NCBI RefSeq assembly: GCF_900104485.1
Contig: NZ_FMXQ01000012.1
Coordinates: 1-64,000 of the forward strand
DNA: 64,000 nt
Direction: 5' to 3'
Origin: Bauldia litoralis
GTDB taxonomy: Bacteria > Pseudomonadota > Alphaproteobacteria > Rhizobiales > Kaistiaceae
Shown: piece by piece, positions 41,218 to 50,565 of the stretch
Layout of the letters: each line of letters opens with the position of its first letter
Numbering within the stretch: the stretch's first letter is position 1
Notes under the pieces: model-generated
Told to the model about the DNA's origin: nothing
The model's database searches: none
What the model saw: the letters and a program-made list of their open reading frames with translations, nothing else
Translations under genes and position numbers: made by a program

Positions 41218-42075
41218 CTACAGCCGCCGCACCGATCTCGGCGCGCCGATGCGGGCAATGGCTTCCCCCAGCGGCTCGGCAACCACCTGCATGTGGTGAC
41301 CGCTGGCGTGCAGCATGGTGTCGGGATCGCGCAGGATGCCGACATGGCCCGGCCAGAAGATCAGGTCGCCGCGCTCCAGCGACGCCTCTACCCCGCCCTC
41401 GACCAGCCGGCCGATTCCGGTCTCCTGCATGTCGGTATCACGCGGACATGCCTTGCCGGCCGTCATCAGCGCGAGCTGGACCAGCCCCGAACAGTCGAGG
41501 CCGAGGCTGGTGCGTCCGCCCCAGAGATACGGGGTTTCGCGGAATCGCTCGGCGACAGCGACAAAATCCGGCTCCGCCGGTGCATCGACTGACACGAGAT
41601 GGCGGGCGACGACGGCCCCCTCGCCGCCGGCCAGCAGCCGGAAGCTGGTACCGCGAGTCTCGACTTCGCCGCCCAGCGTGATCGCGCTGCCGAGCGACAG
41701 CCACGCGGTTGCCGGCAGTTTCATGTCCGGGCCGGGATAGACGAAGGTGCGCAGCGCCGCGACGCGATGGGTCGGCGCGGGATCGACGCCGCCGAGCGCG
41801 TCGCTCGACACGTAGCCGACATAGCCGTCGACCGCGTTCTGCACCCAGGACCAGCCTTCGGGCGTCTCCTCGAAGACCGCGACCGCCTCGCCACGCAGAA
41901 GCTCGGTATCGACGGCGGCATCGGGACGGGGGTCGCGCTTCAGCGCCGCCGATGCGCCGATGACGCGGCGCGGCGTCGGCGCGACGAAACGGGCGGCCGC
42001 CACCTGCCCTTCGAGGCGGGAGTCGGCGAGGTCGGGCCGGACGGCATGCAGCCGCGGGTGCAGGGCCTCGCTCAA
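41218..42075 (-). CDS. NlpC/P60-family cell-wall hydrolase
   Basis: A 285-residue protein with SH3-like domains in its first 140 residues (ending around GWSWVQNAVDGYVGYV and the following domain) and a C-terminal NlpC/P60 peptidase. The catalytic Cys is in LDCSGLVQLAL and the His in PGHVGILRDP. It probably cuts stem peptides (dipeptidyl-peptidase VI type). TTG at 42075 is chosen since it overlaps the MarR stop in TTGA; the longer frame to 42432 runs antisense-like through the MarR gene. No signal peptide, so location is uncertain. Confidence 0.75.
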   Translation of the reverse strand: MSEALHPRLHAVRPDLADSRLEGQVAAARFVAPTPRRVIGASAALKRDPRPDAAVDTELLRGEAVAVFEETPEGWSWVQNAVDGYVGYVSSDALGGVDPAPTHRVAALRTFVYPGPDMKLPATAWLSLGSAITLGGEVETRGTSFRLLAGGEGAVVARHLVSVDAPAEPDFVAVAERFRETPYLWGGRTSLGLDCSGLVQLALMTAGKACPRDTDMQETGIGRLVEGGVEASLERGDLIFWPGHVGILRDPDTMLHASGHHMQVVAEPLGEAIARIGAPRSVRRL

Positions 42076-42422
42076 AACGGCATCTCGCGATGGCGGGCGA
42101 CAATCGCGTCGCCGAGCTGTTCGACGGCGAGCGCGCCGGCCAGGGTCCGCTGGACGAGCACGTTGCGGCGGTCCGCCTCGTCGCGACGGCGGGTCAGCAG
42201 GCCGAGCCGTCCCATCGTGTCGAGGGCGCGGGTGATCACCGGCTTGGTGACGTTGAGCTTCGCCGCGAGCCCGCGCACGGTGTGCGGCGGCGGCTCGAGA
42301 TAGACGGTCAGCAGGACCGCCATCTGGCGGTTCGACAGATCCGGCTGATCGTCGAGCACCAGGTCGAAGGTGACGTCGTGCCAGAGGCGTAGCGCCTGGC
42401 TGGGCCTGATCTCGATGGGCAT
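42072..42422 (-). CDS. MarR-family winged-helix regulator
   Basis: A 116-residue compact MarR-type regulator, with helix-turn-helix RGLAAKLNVTKPVITRALD and the wing RRRDEADRRNVLVQRT. It is shorter than typical MarR proteins (about 140), lacking part of the dimerisation helices. Translationally coupled to the NlpC/P60 gene by TTGA overlap, so it may tune wall hydrolysis. Confidence 0.75.
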   Translation of the reverse strand: MPIEIRPSQALRLWHDVTFDLVLDDQPDLSNRQMAVLLTVYLEPPPHTVRGLAAKLNVTKPVITRALDTMGRLGLLTRRRDEADRRNVLVQRTLAGALAVEQLGDAIVARHREMPF

Positions 42423-42475
42423 CGGGTTCCAATCGTTACGGACCCGAACTATTTAATCCGCTGTCACCGCCCGGT

Positions 42476-43858
42476 TCAAGAGCCGTATCGCTCCTCCAGA
42501 CAAGAATAGAGGGCGCGGATGGCGTGGGCCTCGCCGCCTTGCGGCCGCCCGGGCTTCGGCGCAGGCGTCCAGGCGAAGATGTCGGCGTGGAGCCAGGCGA
42601 TGTCGGCCGGCACGAAGCGCTGCAGGAAGAGCGCCGCCGTGATCGACCCGGCGAAGGGCGTGGCGCCCGCGTTGTTGATGTCGGCGATCTTCGATTCGAG
42701 CATCGCCATATAGGGCGACCAGAGCGGCATCCGCCAGACGGGATCGGCGGCGATCTCGCTGTGGCGCATCACATCGGCGGCAAGCCGCTCGTCATCGGTA
42801 TAGACCGGCGGCAGTTCCGGCCCCAGCGCCACGCGGGCGGCGCCGGTCAGCGTCGCCATGTCGATCACGAGGTCGGGCGACTCCTCGCAGGCCAGCGCCA
42901 GCGCGTCGGCCAGCACCAGCCGACCCTCGGCGTCGGTATTGCCGATCTCGACGGTCAGCCCCTTGCGGCTGCGCAGCACGTCGCCGGGACGGAAGGCGAT
43001 GCCGGAGACGGCGTTCTCGACCGCCGGGATCAGCACCCGCAGGCGGACCGGCAGGCCGGCGGCCATGATCATGTGGGCAAGGCCGAGGACATTGGCGGCG
43101 CCGCCCATGTCCTTCTTCATCAGGAGCATGCCGGCGGAGGGCTTGAGATCGAGCCCGCCGGTATCGAAGCAGACGCCCTTGCCGACCAGCGTCACCTTCG
43201 GCGCATCGGCATTCCCCCAGGTGAAATCGATCAGCCGTGGCGCCCGGGCGGCGACCGCGGCGGCGCCGACCGTATGAATCATCGGGAAACCTTCGGCCAG
43301 CGCGTCGCCCATGGTCACGGCGAAACCGGCGCCATGGCGCTCGGCCAGTTCCTCCGCCGCCTCGGCGAGTTCGGCAGGGCCGAGATCGTTGGCGGCGGTA
43401 TTGACGAGGTCGCGGGTCAGCGTGACGCCGTCGGCAATGCGGATGACGCGGTCGGCATCGATGCCCGGCGGGATGACCAGACGAGGCGCGGGCTCGCCGG
43501 CGCGGTAGCGAGTGAAGCGGTAAGCGCCGAGCGCGAAGGCCAGCGTCGCCATGGCCGGGTCGTCGAACCCGGACTCCAGCCGGTAGGTCCCGGCCGGAAG
43601 GGCTGCCGACAGCGCGCCGGCGATCAGCGGATTCGGCGCGGCGGCTTCGCCAAGACCGAACAGGATGGCGGCGCGACCGCCATCGGCGTCGGGAATGGCG
43701 AGGATCGCGCCGGCGGCCCCGGCGTTGAAGCCGGAGTCAGCGATCCAGCCGGCGGCCGCGGCGCCGGGACCGGCGACGAAGGCGCCGAGGCTGGCCGGCG
43801 TGACGGCGTGAATGGGGGTCGAGGAGGTGGCCGTCTCGGCAATCAGGCAGTCGGGCAA
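42476..43858 (-). CDS. Leucyl aminopeptidase (M17 family)
   Basis: A 460-residue cytosolic metallo-aminopeptidase. The M17 metal site and catalytic Lys are in GKGVCFDTGGLDLKPSAGM and the family signature NTDAEGRL at 307-314. Likely hexameric, releasing N-terminal residues from peptides. It stands alone, and its upstream region is shared with a CtrA-like box at 43939-43953. Confidence 0.9.
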   Translation of the reverse strand: MPDCLIAETATSSTPIHAVTPASLGAFVAGPGAAAAGWIADSGFNAGAAGAILAIPDADGGRAAILFGLGEAAAPNPLIAGALSAALPAGTYRLESGFDDPAMATLAFALGAYRFTRYRAGEPAPRLVIPPGIDADRVIRIADGVTLTRDLVNTAANDLGPAELAEAAEELAERHGAGFAVTMGDALAEGFPMIHTVGAAAVAARAPRLIDFTWGNADAPKVTLVGKGVCFDTGGLDLKPSAGMLLMKKDMGGAANVLGLAHMIMAAGLPVRLRVLIPAVENAVSGIAFRPGDVLRSRKGLTVEIGNTDAEGRLVLADALALACEESPDLVIDMATLTGAARVALGPELPPVYTDDERLAADVMRHSEIAADPVWRMPLWSPYMAMLESKIADINNAGATPFAGSITAALFLQRFVPADIAWLHADIFAWTPAPKPGRPQGGEAHAIRALYSCLEERYGS

Positions 43859-43938
43859 TCTGGTCTCCCATGTCGGTTTGGTCGGCGCAATCTAGCACGA
43901 TTGCGGTGGGTGCCGGGCGCAGGCTATGTGGCGCTGTC

Positions 43939-43953
43939 TTAACCAAGCATTAG
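43939..43953 (+). promoter_or_regulatory. CtrA-like box upstream of tadD
   Basis: TTAACCAAGCATTAG fits TTAA-N7-TTAG, one base off the CtrA consensus TTAA-N7-TTAA. It is followed by GGTTAACC (43954-43961), another half-site. Located 55-70 bases before the tadD start and 81-95 bases before the aminopeptidase start. Confidence 0.5.
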
Positions 43954-44007
43954 GGTTAACCAACTATTGACGAAGACGACACGAAACCGAGTGACGAGTC
44001 CCATCGC

Positions 44008-44832
44008 ATGGCTATTCCCCGTCCCGTCATCGACCTGCTTCCGCGCCGGACGATGGCGGCGCGACGCGGCGCGCTGCTGGCGCCGATCGCCATCGCCCTG
44101 GCGCTCTCGGCCTGCTCGAACACGACCTCGAAGACATCGCCCGAGGTCACCGGAGCCATCAAGCCGATCACCCAGGAGGACTTCCAGACGGCGGTCGCCT
44201 ACTGGGAGCCGAAATACGCCAATGATCCGAAGTCGAAGACCGTCGCGCTCAACTATGCCACGGCGCTGACCCGGGTCGGCCGCAACGACCAGGCGGTGGC
44301 CATCCTGCAGAAGGCGACGATCTACAATCCGGACGACCGCGACGTGATGGCGGCCTTCGGCAAGGCGCTGGCCGCCGAGGGCGACCTGCCCCGGGCGCTC
44401 GACATCGTCCAGCGCGCGCAGCAGCCCGACCAGCCGGACTGGCGCCTGCTCTCCGCCGAAGCCGCGATCCTCGACCAGCTCGGCCAGCATGCCGGCGCGC
44501 GCCAGCTCTATGCCAAGGCTGCGATGATCGCGCCGAACGAACCTTCGATCCAGTCGAACCTCGGCATGTCCTACGTCCTGACCGGCGAACTCGCCGACGC
44601 CGAACGAATCCTGACCAAGGCGGCGGCGATGCCCGGCGCCGACAGCCGGGTCCGCCAGAACCTGGCGCTGGCCGTCGGCCTGTCCGGCCGCTTCTCGGAG
44701 GCCGAGAAGATCGCCGGGGCCGAATTGTCGCCGGAACAGGCGGCGACCAATGTCGCCTATCTGAAATCGATGCTGAACCAGCCGAACAACTGGGAAAAGC
44801 TCAAGACCCAGCAGGTCGCCAGCGCCCGGTAG
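44008..44832 (+). CDS. tadD: TadD, TPR lipoprotein of Flp pilus assembly
   Basis: A 274-residue outer-membrane lipoprotein. The lipobox LALSACS places the lipidated Cys at residue 36, and TPR repeats fill residues 70-235 (ALNYATALTRVGRNDQAVAIL, in part). TadD is thought to help secretin (CpaC) assembly. A start at Met16 (MAARRGALL) is also possible. Convergent with tadC. Context from the adjacent tad genes makes the call firm. Confidence 0.85.
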   Translation: MAIPRPVIDLLPRRTMAARRGALLAPIAIALALSACSNTTSKTSPEVTGAIKPITQEDFQTAVAYWEPKYANDPKSKTVALNYATALTRVGRNDQAVAILQKATIYNPDDRDVMAAFGKALAAEGDLPRALDIVQRAQQPDQPDWRLLSAEAAILDQLGQHAGARQLYAKAAMIAPNEPSIQSNLGMSYVLTGELADAERILTKAAAMPGADSRVRQNLALAVGLSGRFSEAEKIAGAELSPEQAATNVAYLKSMLNQPNNWEKLKTQQVASAR

Positions 44833-44978
44833 AGCCGACACCCCGCGCTTCGCCTTCACGCTTCGGGCAGCACGACGCCCGCTCCTGTCCCATCCTGAAA
44901 AAGAAAAGTGTCCGGTCTCCGAAAGGCGCGGCTGCGCGCGCGTCGCAGACCGCATGACGGTCAGCGCCTGACGGGCGC

Positions 44979-45959
44979 CTATTGCTGCGCGGCAATGACC
45001 TGGATCGCGGCGGGGCCGATGATGACGCCGAAGAGGACCGGCAGGAAAAAGATGATCATCGGCACGGTCAGCTTCGGCGGCAGCGCGGCGGCCTTCTGCT
45101 CCGCCAGGCTCATCCGGTTGTCGCGGCTCTCCTGGGCCAGCACCCGCAGCGCCGTGCCAAGCGGCGTGCCGTAGCGTTCCGCCTGGACCAGCGCCGTCAT
45201 CACCGACTTGACGGTATCGAGGCCGGTACGGCTCGAAAGGTTCTCATACGCCTGGCGGCGATCCGGCAGATAGGACAGTTCGGCGGTGGTCAGCGAGAGT
45301 TCCTCGGCCAGGGGAATCGACTGCGCGCCGATTTCCTCGGAGACCTTGCGGAACGCTGGCTCTGCCGCCATGCCCGACTCGACGCAGATCAGCAGCAGGT
45401 CGAGCGCGTCCGGCCACGCCCGGCGTATCGACACCTGCCGCTTGCTGATGATGTTCGAGACGTAGACGTTCGGCGCATAGAAACCGATATAGGCGACGAC
45501 CACCGCGATCAGGATCTTGATCGTCGTCGGCTGCTGCAGGTCGGCGACCGCGAAGATGTAGACGACCGCGACGGCGAAGAAGACCAGCGGCAGCACCAGC
45601 CGGGCGAAGAGGAAGACGACTAGTGGGGCCTGGCCGCGATAGCCGGCCATCCGCAGGCGGTTGACCGTACCCTCGTCGGCAAGCGCCTTGCGCAGGTTGA
45701 ACCCCTCGACGACCTGGCGCATGTAGGCCTTCGGCTCGTTGCGGAGGCTGGCCCGCTTCGAGGTATCGGCCAGCCGGGCCCGCTCGCGGGCGCGGATCGC
45801 CTCGCGCTCGACGGCGACGGCATTGATCCGCGCCGCCAGCCGGTCGCGCATGAAGAAGGTCTGGCCGACGGTGATCACCGTGGCGAATACGGCGATCGCG
45901 GCGAAGACCGCGAAGAGCACCTGCGGGTCGCTCATGTAGCTGTAGACAGTCATCAACAT
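44979..45959 (-). CDS. tadC: TadC, Flp pilus inner-membrane platform protein
   Basis: A 326-residue type II secretion F-domain protein. One N-terminal segment (VLFAVFAAIAVFATVITVG) and three further segments, plus the F domain LLLICVESGMAAEPAFRKVSEE. Platform partner of TadB. It lies 12 bases after tadB. Confidence 0.88.
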   Translation of the reverse strand: MLMTVYSYMSDPQVLFAVFAAIAVFATVITVGQTFFMRDRLAARINAVAVEREAIRARERARLADTSKRASLRNEPKAYMRQVVEGFNLRKALADEGTVNRLRMAGYRGQAPLVVFLFARLVLPLVFFAVAVVYIFAVADLQQPTTIKILIAVVVAYIGFYAPNVYVSNIISKRQVSIRRAWPDALDLLLICVESGMAAEPAFRKVSEEIGAQSIPLAEELSLTTAELSYLPDRRQAYENLSSRTGLDTVKSVMTALVQAERYGTPLGTALRVLAQESRDNRMSLAEQKAAALPPKLTVPMIIFFLPVLFGVIIGPAAIQVIAAQQ

Positions 45960-45971
45960 GGCGAGCGGCCC

Positions 45972-46973
45972 CTAGAAATCGAAATTGACCATCTTCTTCA
46001 TGACGAAGATGCCGATCCCCATCCAGATCGCGGAGGCGGCGAGGATCATGTTGCCGAGCGGTTCGGTGAACAGCAGCGTGATGTATTCGGGACTGGTGAT
46101 GTAGACGAGCGCCATGACGACAATGGGCAAGGCGCCGATGATCATCGCCGAGGCCTTTGCCTCGCTGCTCATTGCCTTGATCTTGCCCTGCATCTTGATG
46201 CGATCGCGCAGCACCTTGGAAAGGTTGCCCAGCGCCTCGGACAGGTTGCCGCCAGCGCGGGACTGGATGGCGATGACGATGGCGAAGAAGTTCGCCTCCG
46301 GCAGCGGCACGCGTTCCGGCAACTTGGCGACGGCTTCGGCAATCGAGATGCCGAGGGCCTGCGACTCGGCGATCTTGATGAACTCGCTCTTGACCGGATC
46401 GACCGACTCGGTGGCGATGATCCGGAAACAGTCGTTGAGCGGCAGGCCGGCGCGGACGCCGCGGACGATGACATCGACCGCGTTGGCGAACTCGATGAGG
46501 AACTTCTTCATCCGCCGTTTGCGGCGGCGGTTGATATACCAGCGCGGCACGCCCAGGAAGCCGACGGCGGCGAAGGCGATGACGACCCACAGCGACGCAC
46601 CGAGGATGAAGACCAGCAGCGCGGCGGCAAAGGCGCAGGCGGCACTGACCAGGATGAAGGTCATGCGCGACCAATCGAGCCCCGCCTGGGTCAGGCGCAT
46701 GCTGAGCGACGGCGCCCTGTTCTTCTTGGCGAGCGCCTTCTGCTTCTCCTCGATCTCCTTCAGCGTTTCCTGGACGGACTTTCGGCGCTTGGCGGCATCG
46801 CCGCGCGGTTTCGCCTGCTTGGCGTCGACATTGCGCGTGCGCACCTGATCGAGCCGCAACCCGACGGTCCGCTCCGACTGGATCCGGCCATAGAGCAGGA
46901 CATAAGCGAGCCCGCCGGCGCTGAGCATGGCCAGGCCGGCTATGGCGATCACAATGGTCAGCGGGCCGAACAT
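45972..46973 (-). CDS. tadB: TadB, Flp pilus inner-membrane platform protein
   Basis: A 333-residue type II secretion F-domain protein with N-terminal membrane segment (TIVIAIAGLAMLSAGGLAYVL), a charged cytoplasmic region, central segments near MTFILVSAACAFAAALLVFIL, the F domain around VIVRGVRAGLPLNDCF and a C-terminal segment. Works with TadC and the ATPase CpaF to push pilin into the pilus. Ten bases after cpaF. Confidence 0.9.
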   Translation of the reverse strand: MFGPLTIVIAIAGLAMLSAGGLAYVLLYGRIQSERTVGLRLDQVRTRNVDAKQAKPRGDAAKRRKSVQETLKEIEEKQKALAKKNRAPSLSMRLTQAGLDWSRMTFILVSAACAFAAALLVFILGASLWVVIAFAAVGFLGVPRWYINRRRKRRMKKFLIEFANAVDVIVRGVRAGLPLNDCFRIIATESVDPVKSEFIKIAESQALGISIAEAVAKLPERVPLPEANFFAIVIAIQSRAGGNLSEALGNLSKVLRDRIKMQGKIKAMSSEAKASAMIIGALPIVVMALVYITSPEYITLLFTEPLGNMILAASAIWMGIGIFVMKKMVNFDF

Positions 46974-46982
46974 GCCGGTTTC

Positions 46983-48482
46983 CTAGCTGGCGAGCCCCAC
47001 CGGTTCGTCGGCATTGGCGGCGTCGAGTGCATTGGCCAACCGTACCTCCTCACCGAAATAGCGGGCGCGATCCCAGAATTTCGGCCGGCCGATACCGGTC
47101 GCGCGATGCTGGCCGAGGATGCGGCCGTTGGCGTCCTCGCCGGCGATGTCGTAGACGAAAATGTCCTGGCTGATGATGACGTCGCCTTCCATTCCGACCA
47201 CCTCGGTAATGTTGGTGATGCGACGACTGCCGTCGCGAAGGCGCTCGACCTGGACGATGACGTCGATCGAATTGGTGATCATGTCGCGCAGCGTGCGCGA
47301 CGGCAGGGTGAAGCCACCCATGGTGATCATCGATTCGAGCCGGGACAGCGCCTCGCGCGGACTGTTGGCGTGCAGCGTGCCCATCGACCCGTCGTGGCCG
47401 GTATTCATGGCCTGGAGGAGATCGAAGGCCTCCGGGCCACGCACCTCGCCGACGATGATCCGTTCGGGCCGCATGCGCAGGCAGTTCTTGACGAGATCGC
47501 GCATGGTGATCTCGCCCTCGCCCTCGATATTCGGCGGGCGGGTCTCGAGCCGGACGACATGCGGCTGCTGGAGCTGGAGTTCCGCCGCGTCCTCGCAGGT
47601 GATGATACGCTCGGTCGCCTCGATATAGCCGGTGAGGCAGTTGAGCAGCGTCGTCTTGCCGGAGCCGGTGCCGCCGGAGACGAGGATGTTGCAGCGCGAC
47701 CGGGCGACGATCTGGAGGATGGTCGCGCCCTCCGGCGTGATGGTGCCGTATTTGACCAGCTGGTCGAGGGTGAGCTTGTCCTTCTTGAACTTGCGGATGG
47801 TGAGAACCGGACCATCGATCGCCAGGGGCGGCGCGATGACGTTGACACGGCTGCCATCGGGGAGGCGCGCGTCGCAGATCGGGCTGGATTCATCGACGCG
47901 CCGACCAACCTGGCTGACGATCCGCTGGCAGATGTTCATCAGCTGCGAGTTGTCGCGGAAACGGACCTTGCTCTTCTGGACCTTGCCGTCGACTTCGATG
48001 AAGCAGTTGGTCGCGCCGTTGACCATGATGTCGGCGATCTCGTCGCGCGCCAGCAATGGCTCGAGCGGTCCGAGGCCGAGCACGTCGTTGCAGATGTCCT
48101 CGAGCAGGTCTTCCTGCTCGGCAATCGACATCACGATATTCTTGAGCGCGATGATGTCGTTGACGATGTCGCGGATTTCCTCGCGGGCCGACTCGATATC
48201 GAGCCGCGAGAGTTGCGACAGGTCGATGGTGTCGATCAGCGCCGAGAAGATCTGCGTCTTGACGTCGTAGAAATTCTCGGTGCGCTTGACGCCATTCTCC
48301 GTGACCTGGTCGTCGGCGGCAGGCTCCGGCGTGGCGGCCTTTCGGGCGGCCGGCGGGGCGGGCGCCTTCGGGGGCGGCCCGGCCGGCCGCGCGGCCTCCG
48401 GACGGAACGGCGTCTCCCCCTCCGCTACCGGGACAGCTTTCGGCGGTTTGTCGCCACCCGTTGCACCGCGCTTGCCGAACAT
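46983..48482 (-). CDS. cpaF: CpaF/TadA pilus assembly ATPase
   Basis: A 499-residue secretion ATPase. A proline/alanine-rich N-terminus (residues 20-60) precedes the N-domain and the RecA-like core with Walker A GGTGSGKT (270-277), Walker B-like region [12 protein letters not shown] and the [19 protein letters not shown] box. ATG at 48482; the frame continues to 48683 without meaning. It powers Flp pilus extension and retraction. Confidence 0.95.
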   Translation of the reverse strand: MFGKRGATGGDKPPKAVPVAEGETPFRPEAARPAGPPPKAPAPPAARKAATPEPAADDQVTENGVKRTENFYDVKTQIFSALIDTIDLSQLSRLDIESAREEIRDIVNDIIALKNIVMSIAEQEDLLEDICNDVLGLGPLEPLLARDEIADIMVNGATNCFIEVDGKVQKSKVRFRDNSQLMNICQRIVSQVGRRVDESSPICDARLPDGSRVNVIAPPLAIDGPVLTIRKFKKDKLTLDQLVKYGTITPEGATILQIVARSRCNILVSGGTGSGKTTLLNCLTGYIEATERIITCEDAAELQLQQPHVVRLETRPPNIEGEGEITMRDLVKNCLRMRPERIIVGEVRGPEAFDLLQAMNTGHDGSMGTLHANSPREALSRLESMITMGGFTLPSRTLRDMITNSIDVIVQVERLRDGSRRITNITEVVGMEGDVIISQDIFVYDIAGEDANGRILGQHRATGIGRPKFWDRARYFGEEVRLANALDAANADEPVGLAS

Positions 48483-48493
48483 CGCTCCTCCCG

Positions 48494-49792
48494 TCAGGCG
48501 CTCTTGCCGCGAAGGCGGGAAAGGAATGGCGCCAGCCCGCCGCGCTTGGTGCGCTTGACCTCGGCCCGGCCGGTGACGATGCGCGCGATCGTGTTGAAGG
48601 ATTCGACCACCGGGCTCTTGGGATCGGTTTCGGCGACCATCTGGCCGTTGTTGGCGGCGGTGCCGAAGAGATGCGGTTCGCACGGGATGATCGCGTCGGG
48701 GACGAGGTTCAGCGCCTCGGCGAAATCGTCGACGGTGATCTCCGGCCGCTTGGTCATGCCGGCCTTGTTGATGACCAGGCGCGGCGGCAGGTCGTTCCTG
48801 CGATTCTGGCGAAGCAGGTCGACGATGTTCTTGGCGTTGCGCAGGTTGCCGAGGTCGGGCTCGGCGGTCAGGACCACCTCGTCGGCCGACATCAGGGTGC
48901 GGCGGACCCAGGCGGTCCAGGCATGGGGGAGATCGAGAACGACCGCCGGCACACCGGCCTGGGCGACGTCGATCACCTGGGCGAAATCCGCCTCGCCGAA
49001 GTCATAGGTGCGGTCGAGCATCGCCGGGGCAGCCAGAAGGCTGAGATGATCGGAACAGCGGGCCAGCAGGCGGTCGAGAAAGACATCGTCGAGGCGGTCC
49101 GGCGCGTTGATCGCCTCGGCGATGCCCTGGGCCGGATCCTGGTTGAAGTCGAGGCCGGCGGTGCCGAAGGCGAGATCGAGATCGGCGACGACGACATCGC
49201 TCTCGAGGTTGCGGGCGATCGACCAGGCGACGTTGTGGGAGACCATCGACGAGCCGACGCCGCCCTTGGCGCCGATGAAGGCGATCGAACGGCCGAGCGG
49301 CGCGGCGGAGCGATCGACGTAAATGTCGCCGATCGCCGCGATCACTACCAGCGGGTCGACCGGCGCGACGAGGTATTCGCTGATGCCGCGGCGGATGAGC
49401 TCGCGGTAGAGCTCGACGTCATTGACGTGGCCGACGACGATCACCTTGGTGCCGGCGTCGCAGACCTCGGCCAGGCGCTCGAGCTCGGTGTCAAGTCGGT
49501 CGCGGGCAAGGCTGCTCTCGACGATGATCAGGTTCGGCGTCGCCGATTCCCGGTAGAACTCGGCGGCGGCGAGCAGGCCGCCCGTGTGGACCTTGACATG
49601 AGCCCGGGCCATCCGCCGGTCGGCCGCGACCGACTCGATGGTCTCCGCCAGGTCAGGCGATTCGCAGAAGGCCTGGACCGAGATCCGGGGCACCGGGCGG
49701 ACCTCGCCGGGCGTCGCCGGTTCGGCGGCGGCCGTCGATCCGGCGGTTTCGCCGGGGCCTTCCTCGTCGTCGTCATAGGCTAGATCAATCAT
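48494..49792 (-). CDS. cpaE: CpaE/TadZ polar localisation protein
   Basis: A 432-residue ParA/MinD-like protein. A receiver-like domain at about residues 35-160 is followed by the atypical ATPase core AFIGAKGGVGSSM, with VVADLDLAFGTAGLDFN. TadZ/CpaE places the pilus machine at a cell pole. The start overlaps the cpaD stop in ATGA. The open frame upstream to 50704 belongs to other genes. Confidence 0.9.
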   Translation of the reverse strand: MIDLAYDDDEEGPGETAGSTAAAEPATPGEVRPVPRISVQAFCESPDLAETIESVAADRRMARAHVKVHTGGLLAAAEFYRESATPNLIIVESSLARDRLDTELERLAEVCDAGTKVIVVGHVNDVELYRELIRRGISEYLVAPVDPLVVIAAIGDIYVDRSAAPLGRSIAFIGAKGGVGSSMVSHNVAWSIARNLESDVVVADLDLAFGTAGLDFNQDPAQGIAEAINAPDRLDDVFLDRLLARCSDHLSLLAAPAMLDRTYDFGEADFAQVIDVAQAGVPAVVLDLPHAWTAWVRRTLMSADEVVLTAEPDLGNLRNAKNIVDLLRQNRRNDLPPRLVINKAGMTKRPEITVDDFAEALNLVPDAIIPCEPHLFGTAANNGQMVAETDPKSPVVESFNTIARIVTGRAEVKRTKRGGLAPFLSRLRGKSA

Positions 49793-50565
49793 CAGTTGCC
49801 CACTCCCTCGGCGACCTCTCCGGCGGCCTCCCGCGAGTAGTCGCTCGTATAGGGTTCGCCGGTCCGGTACTTCTCGAGGACATTGGCCCGGCGCGAGGCG
49901 TCGGCCGGGGTCATGCCGCGCGGATAAAGCAGATCGAGGGGATTCGAGACGATCGCCGCCAGGTTCCCCTGGGTGGCACAGCCGTAATTGGCGTAATGCC
50001 GGTTCTCGCCGTTCCGCGACGCCTGGTCGGGCCAGGGTCCGCAGGGCGCTGCCTGGGCCGTCACCGCTGCGTAGGCGAGGCGGACCGGCGCGGTGTTCTC
50101 GCCGGACTGGGCGCGGTAGGAGCGGAAATCGATGGACCGCGGGTTGACGCCGGAGGCGACGAGCACGTCGCGGATCTCGTAGCTGGCATAGGCGGCGGCA
50201 TCCTGGTTCGGTGAGCCGGACGGCGTGACGATCGCGATCAGATCGGCGCCGCTGGCGACGAAGCGCTGGGCGAAGCCGTTGACGTTGCCCTTCACGCCCT
50301 TCGGCAGCTTGGCGGAGTTGACGCCGACCGGCACATCCATGGTCTGCAGCGACTCGTTGATGGCGATCGGGTGGTTGGTCCGGTAGTCGTCGGGGACCGA
50401 ACCGACGATGATCGGCTCCTCGACGGTCTTGCAGCCGGCCAGGGCGAGGAACAGTCCGGCGGCGATCACCGCGCCGCGGTAGCGGGACCACAGGGCGCCG
50501 GCATCGGGGGTCAGGGGCTGCTGGATGGACATGGTCCGGGGCTCCATTGTGACCGGCGCGCTCAT
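49792..50565 (-). CDS. cpaD: CpaD pilus assembly lipoprotein
   Basis: A 257-residue lipoprotein of the CpaD/TadD-secretin-associated family. Hydrophobic stretch and lipobox LALAGCK give Cys45, and the body reads TVEEPIIVGSVPDDYRTNHPI, typical of CpaD. ATG at 50565 overlaps the cpaC stop in ATGA; a later ATG at 50532 is possible. Confidence 0.88.
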   Translation of the reverse strand: MSAPVTMEPRTMSIQQPLTPDAGALWSRYRGAVIAAGLFLALAGCKTVEEPIIVGSVPDDYRTNHPIAINESLQTMDVPVGVNSAKLPKGVKGNVNGFAQRFVASGADLIAIVTPSGSPNQDAAAYASYEIRDVLVASGVNPRSIDFRSYRAQSGENTAPVRLAYAAVTAQAAPCGPWPDQASRNGENRHYANYGCATQGNLAAIVSNPLDLLYPRGMTPADASRRANVLEKYRTGEPYTSDYSREAAGEVAEGVGN

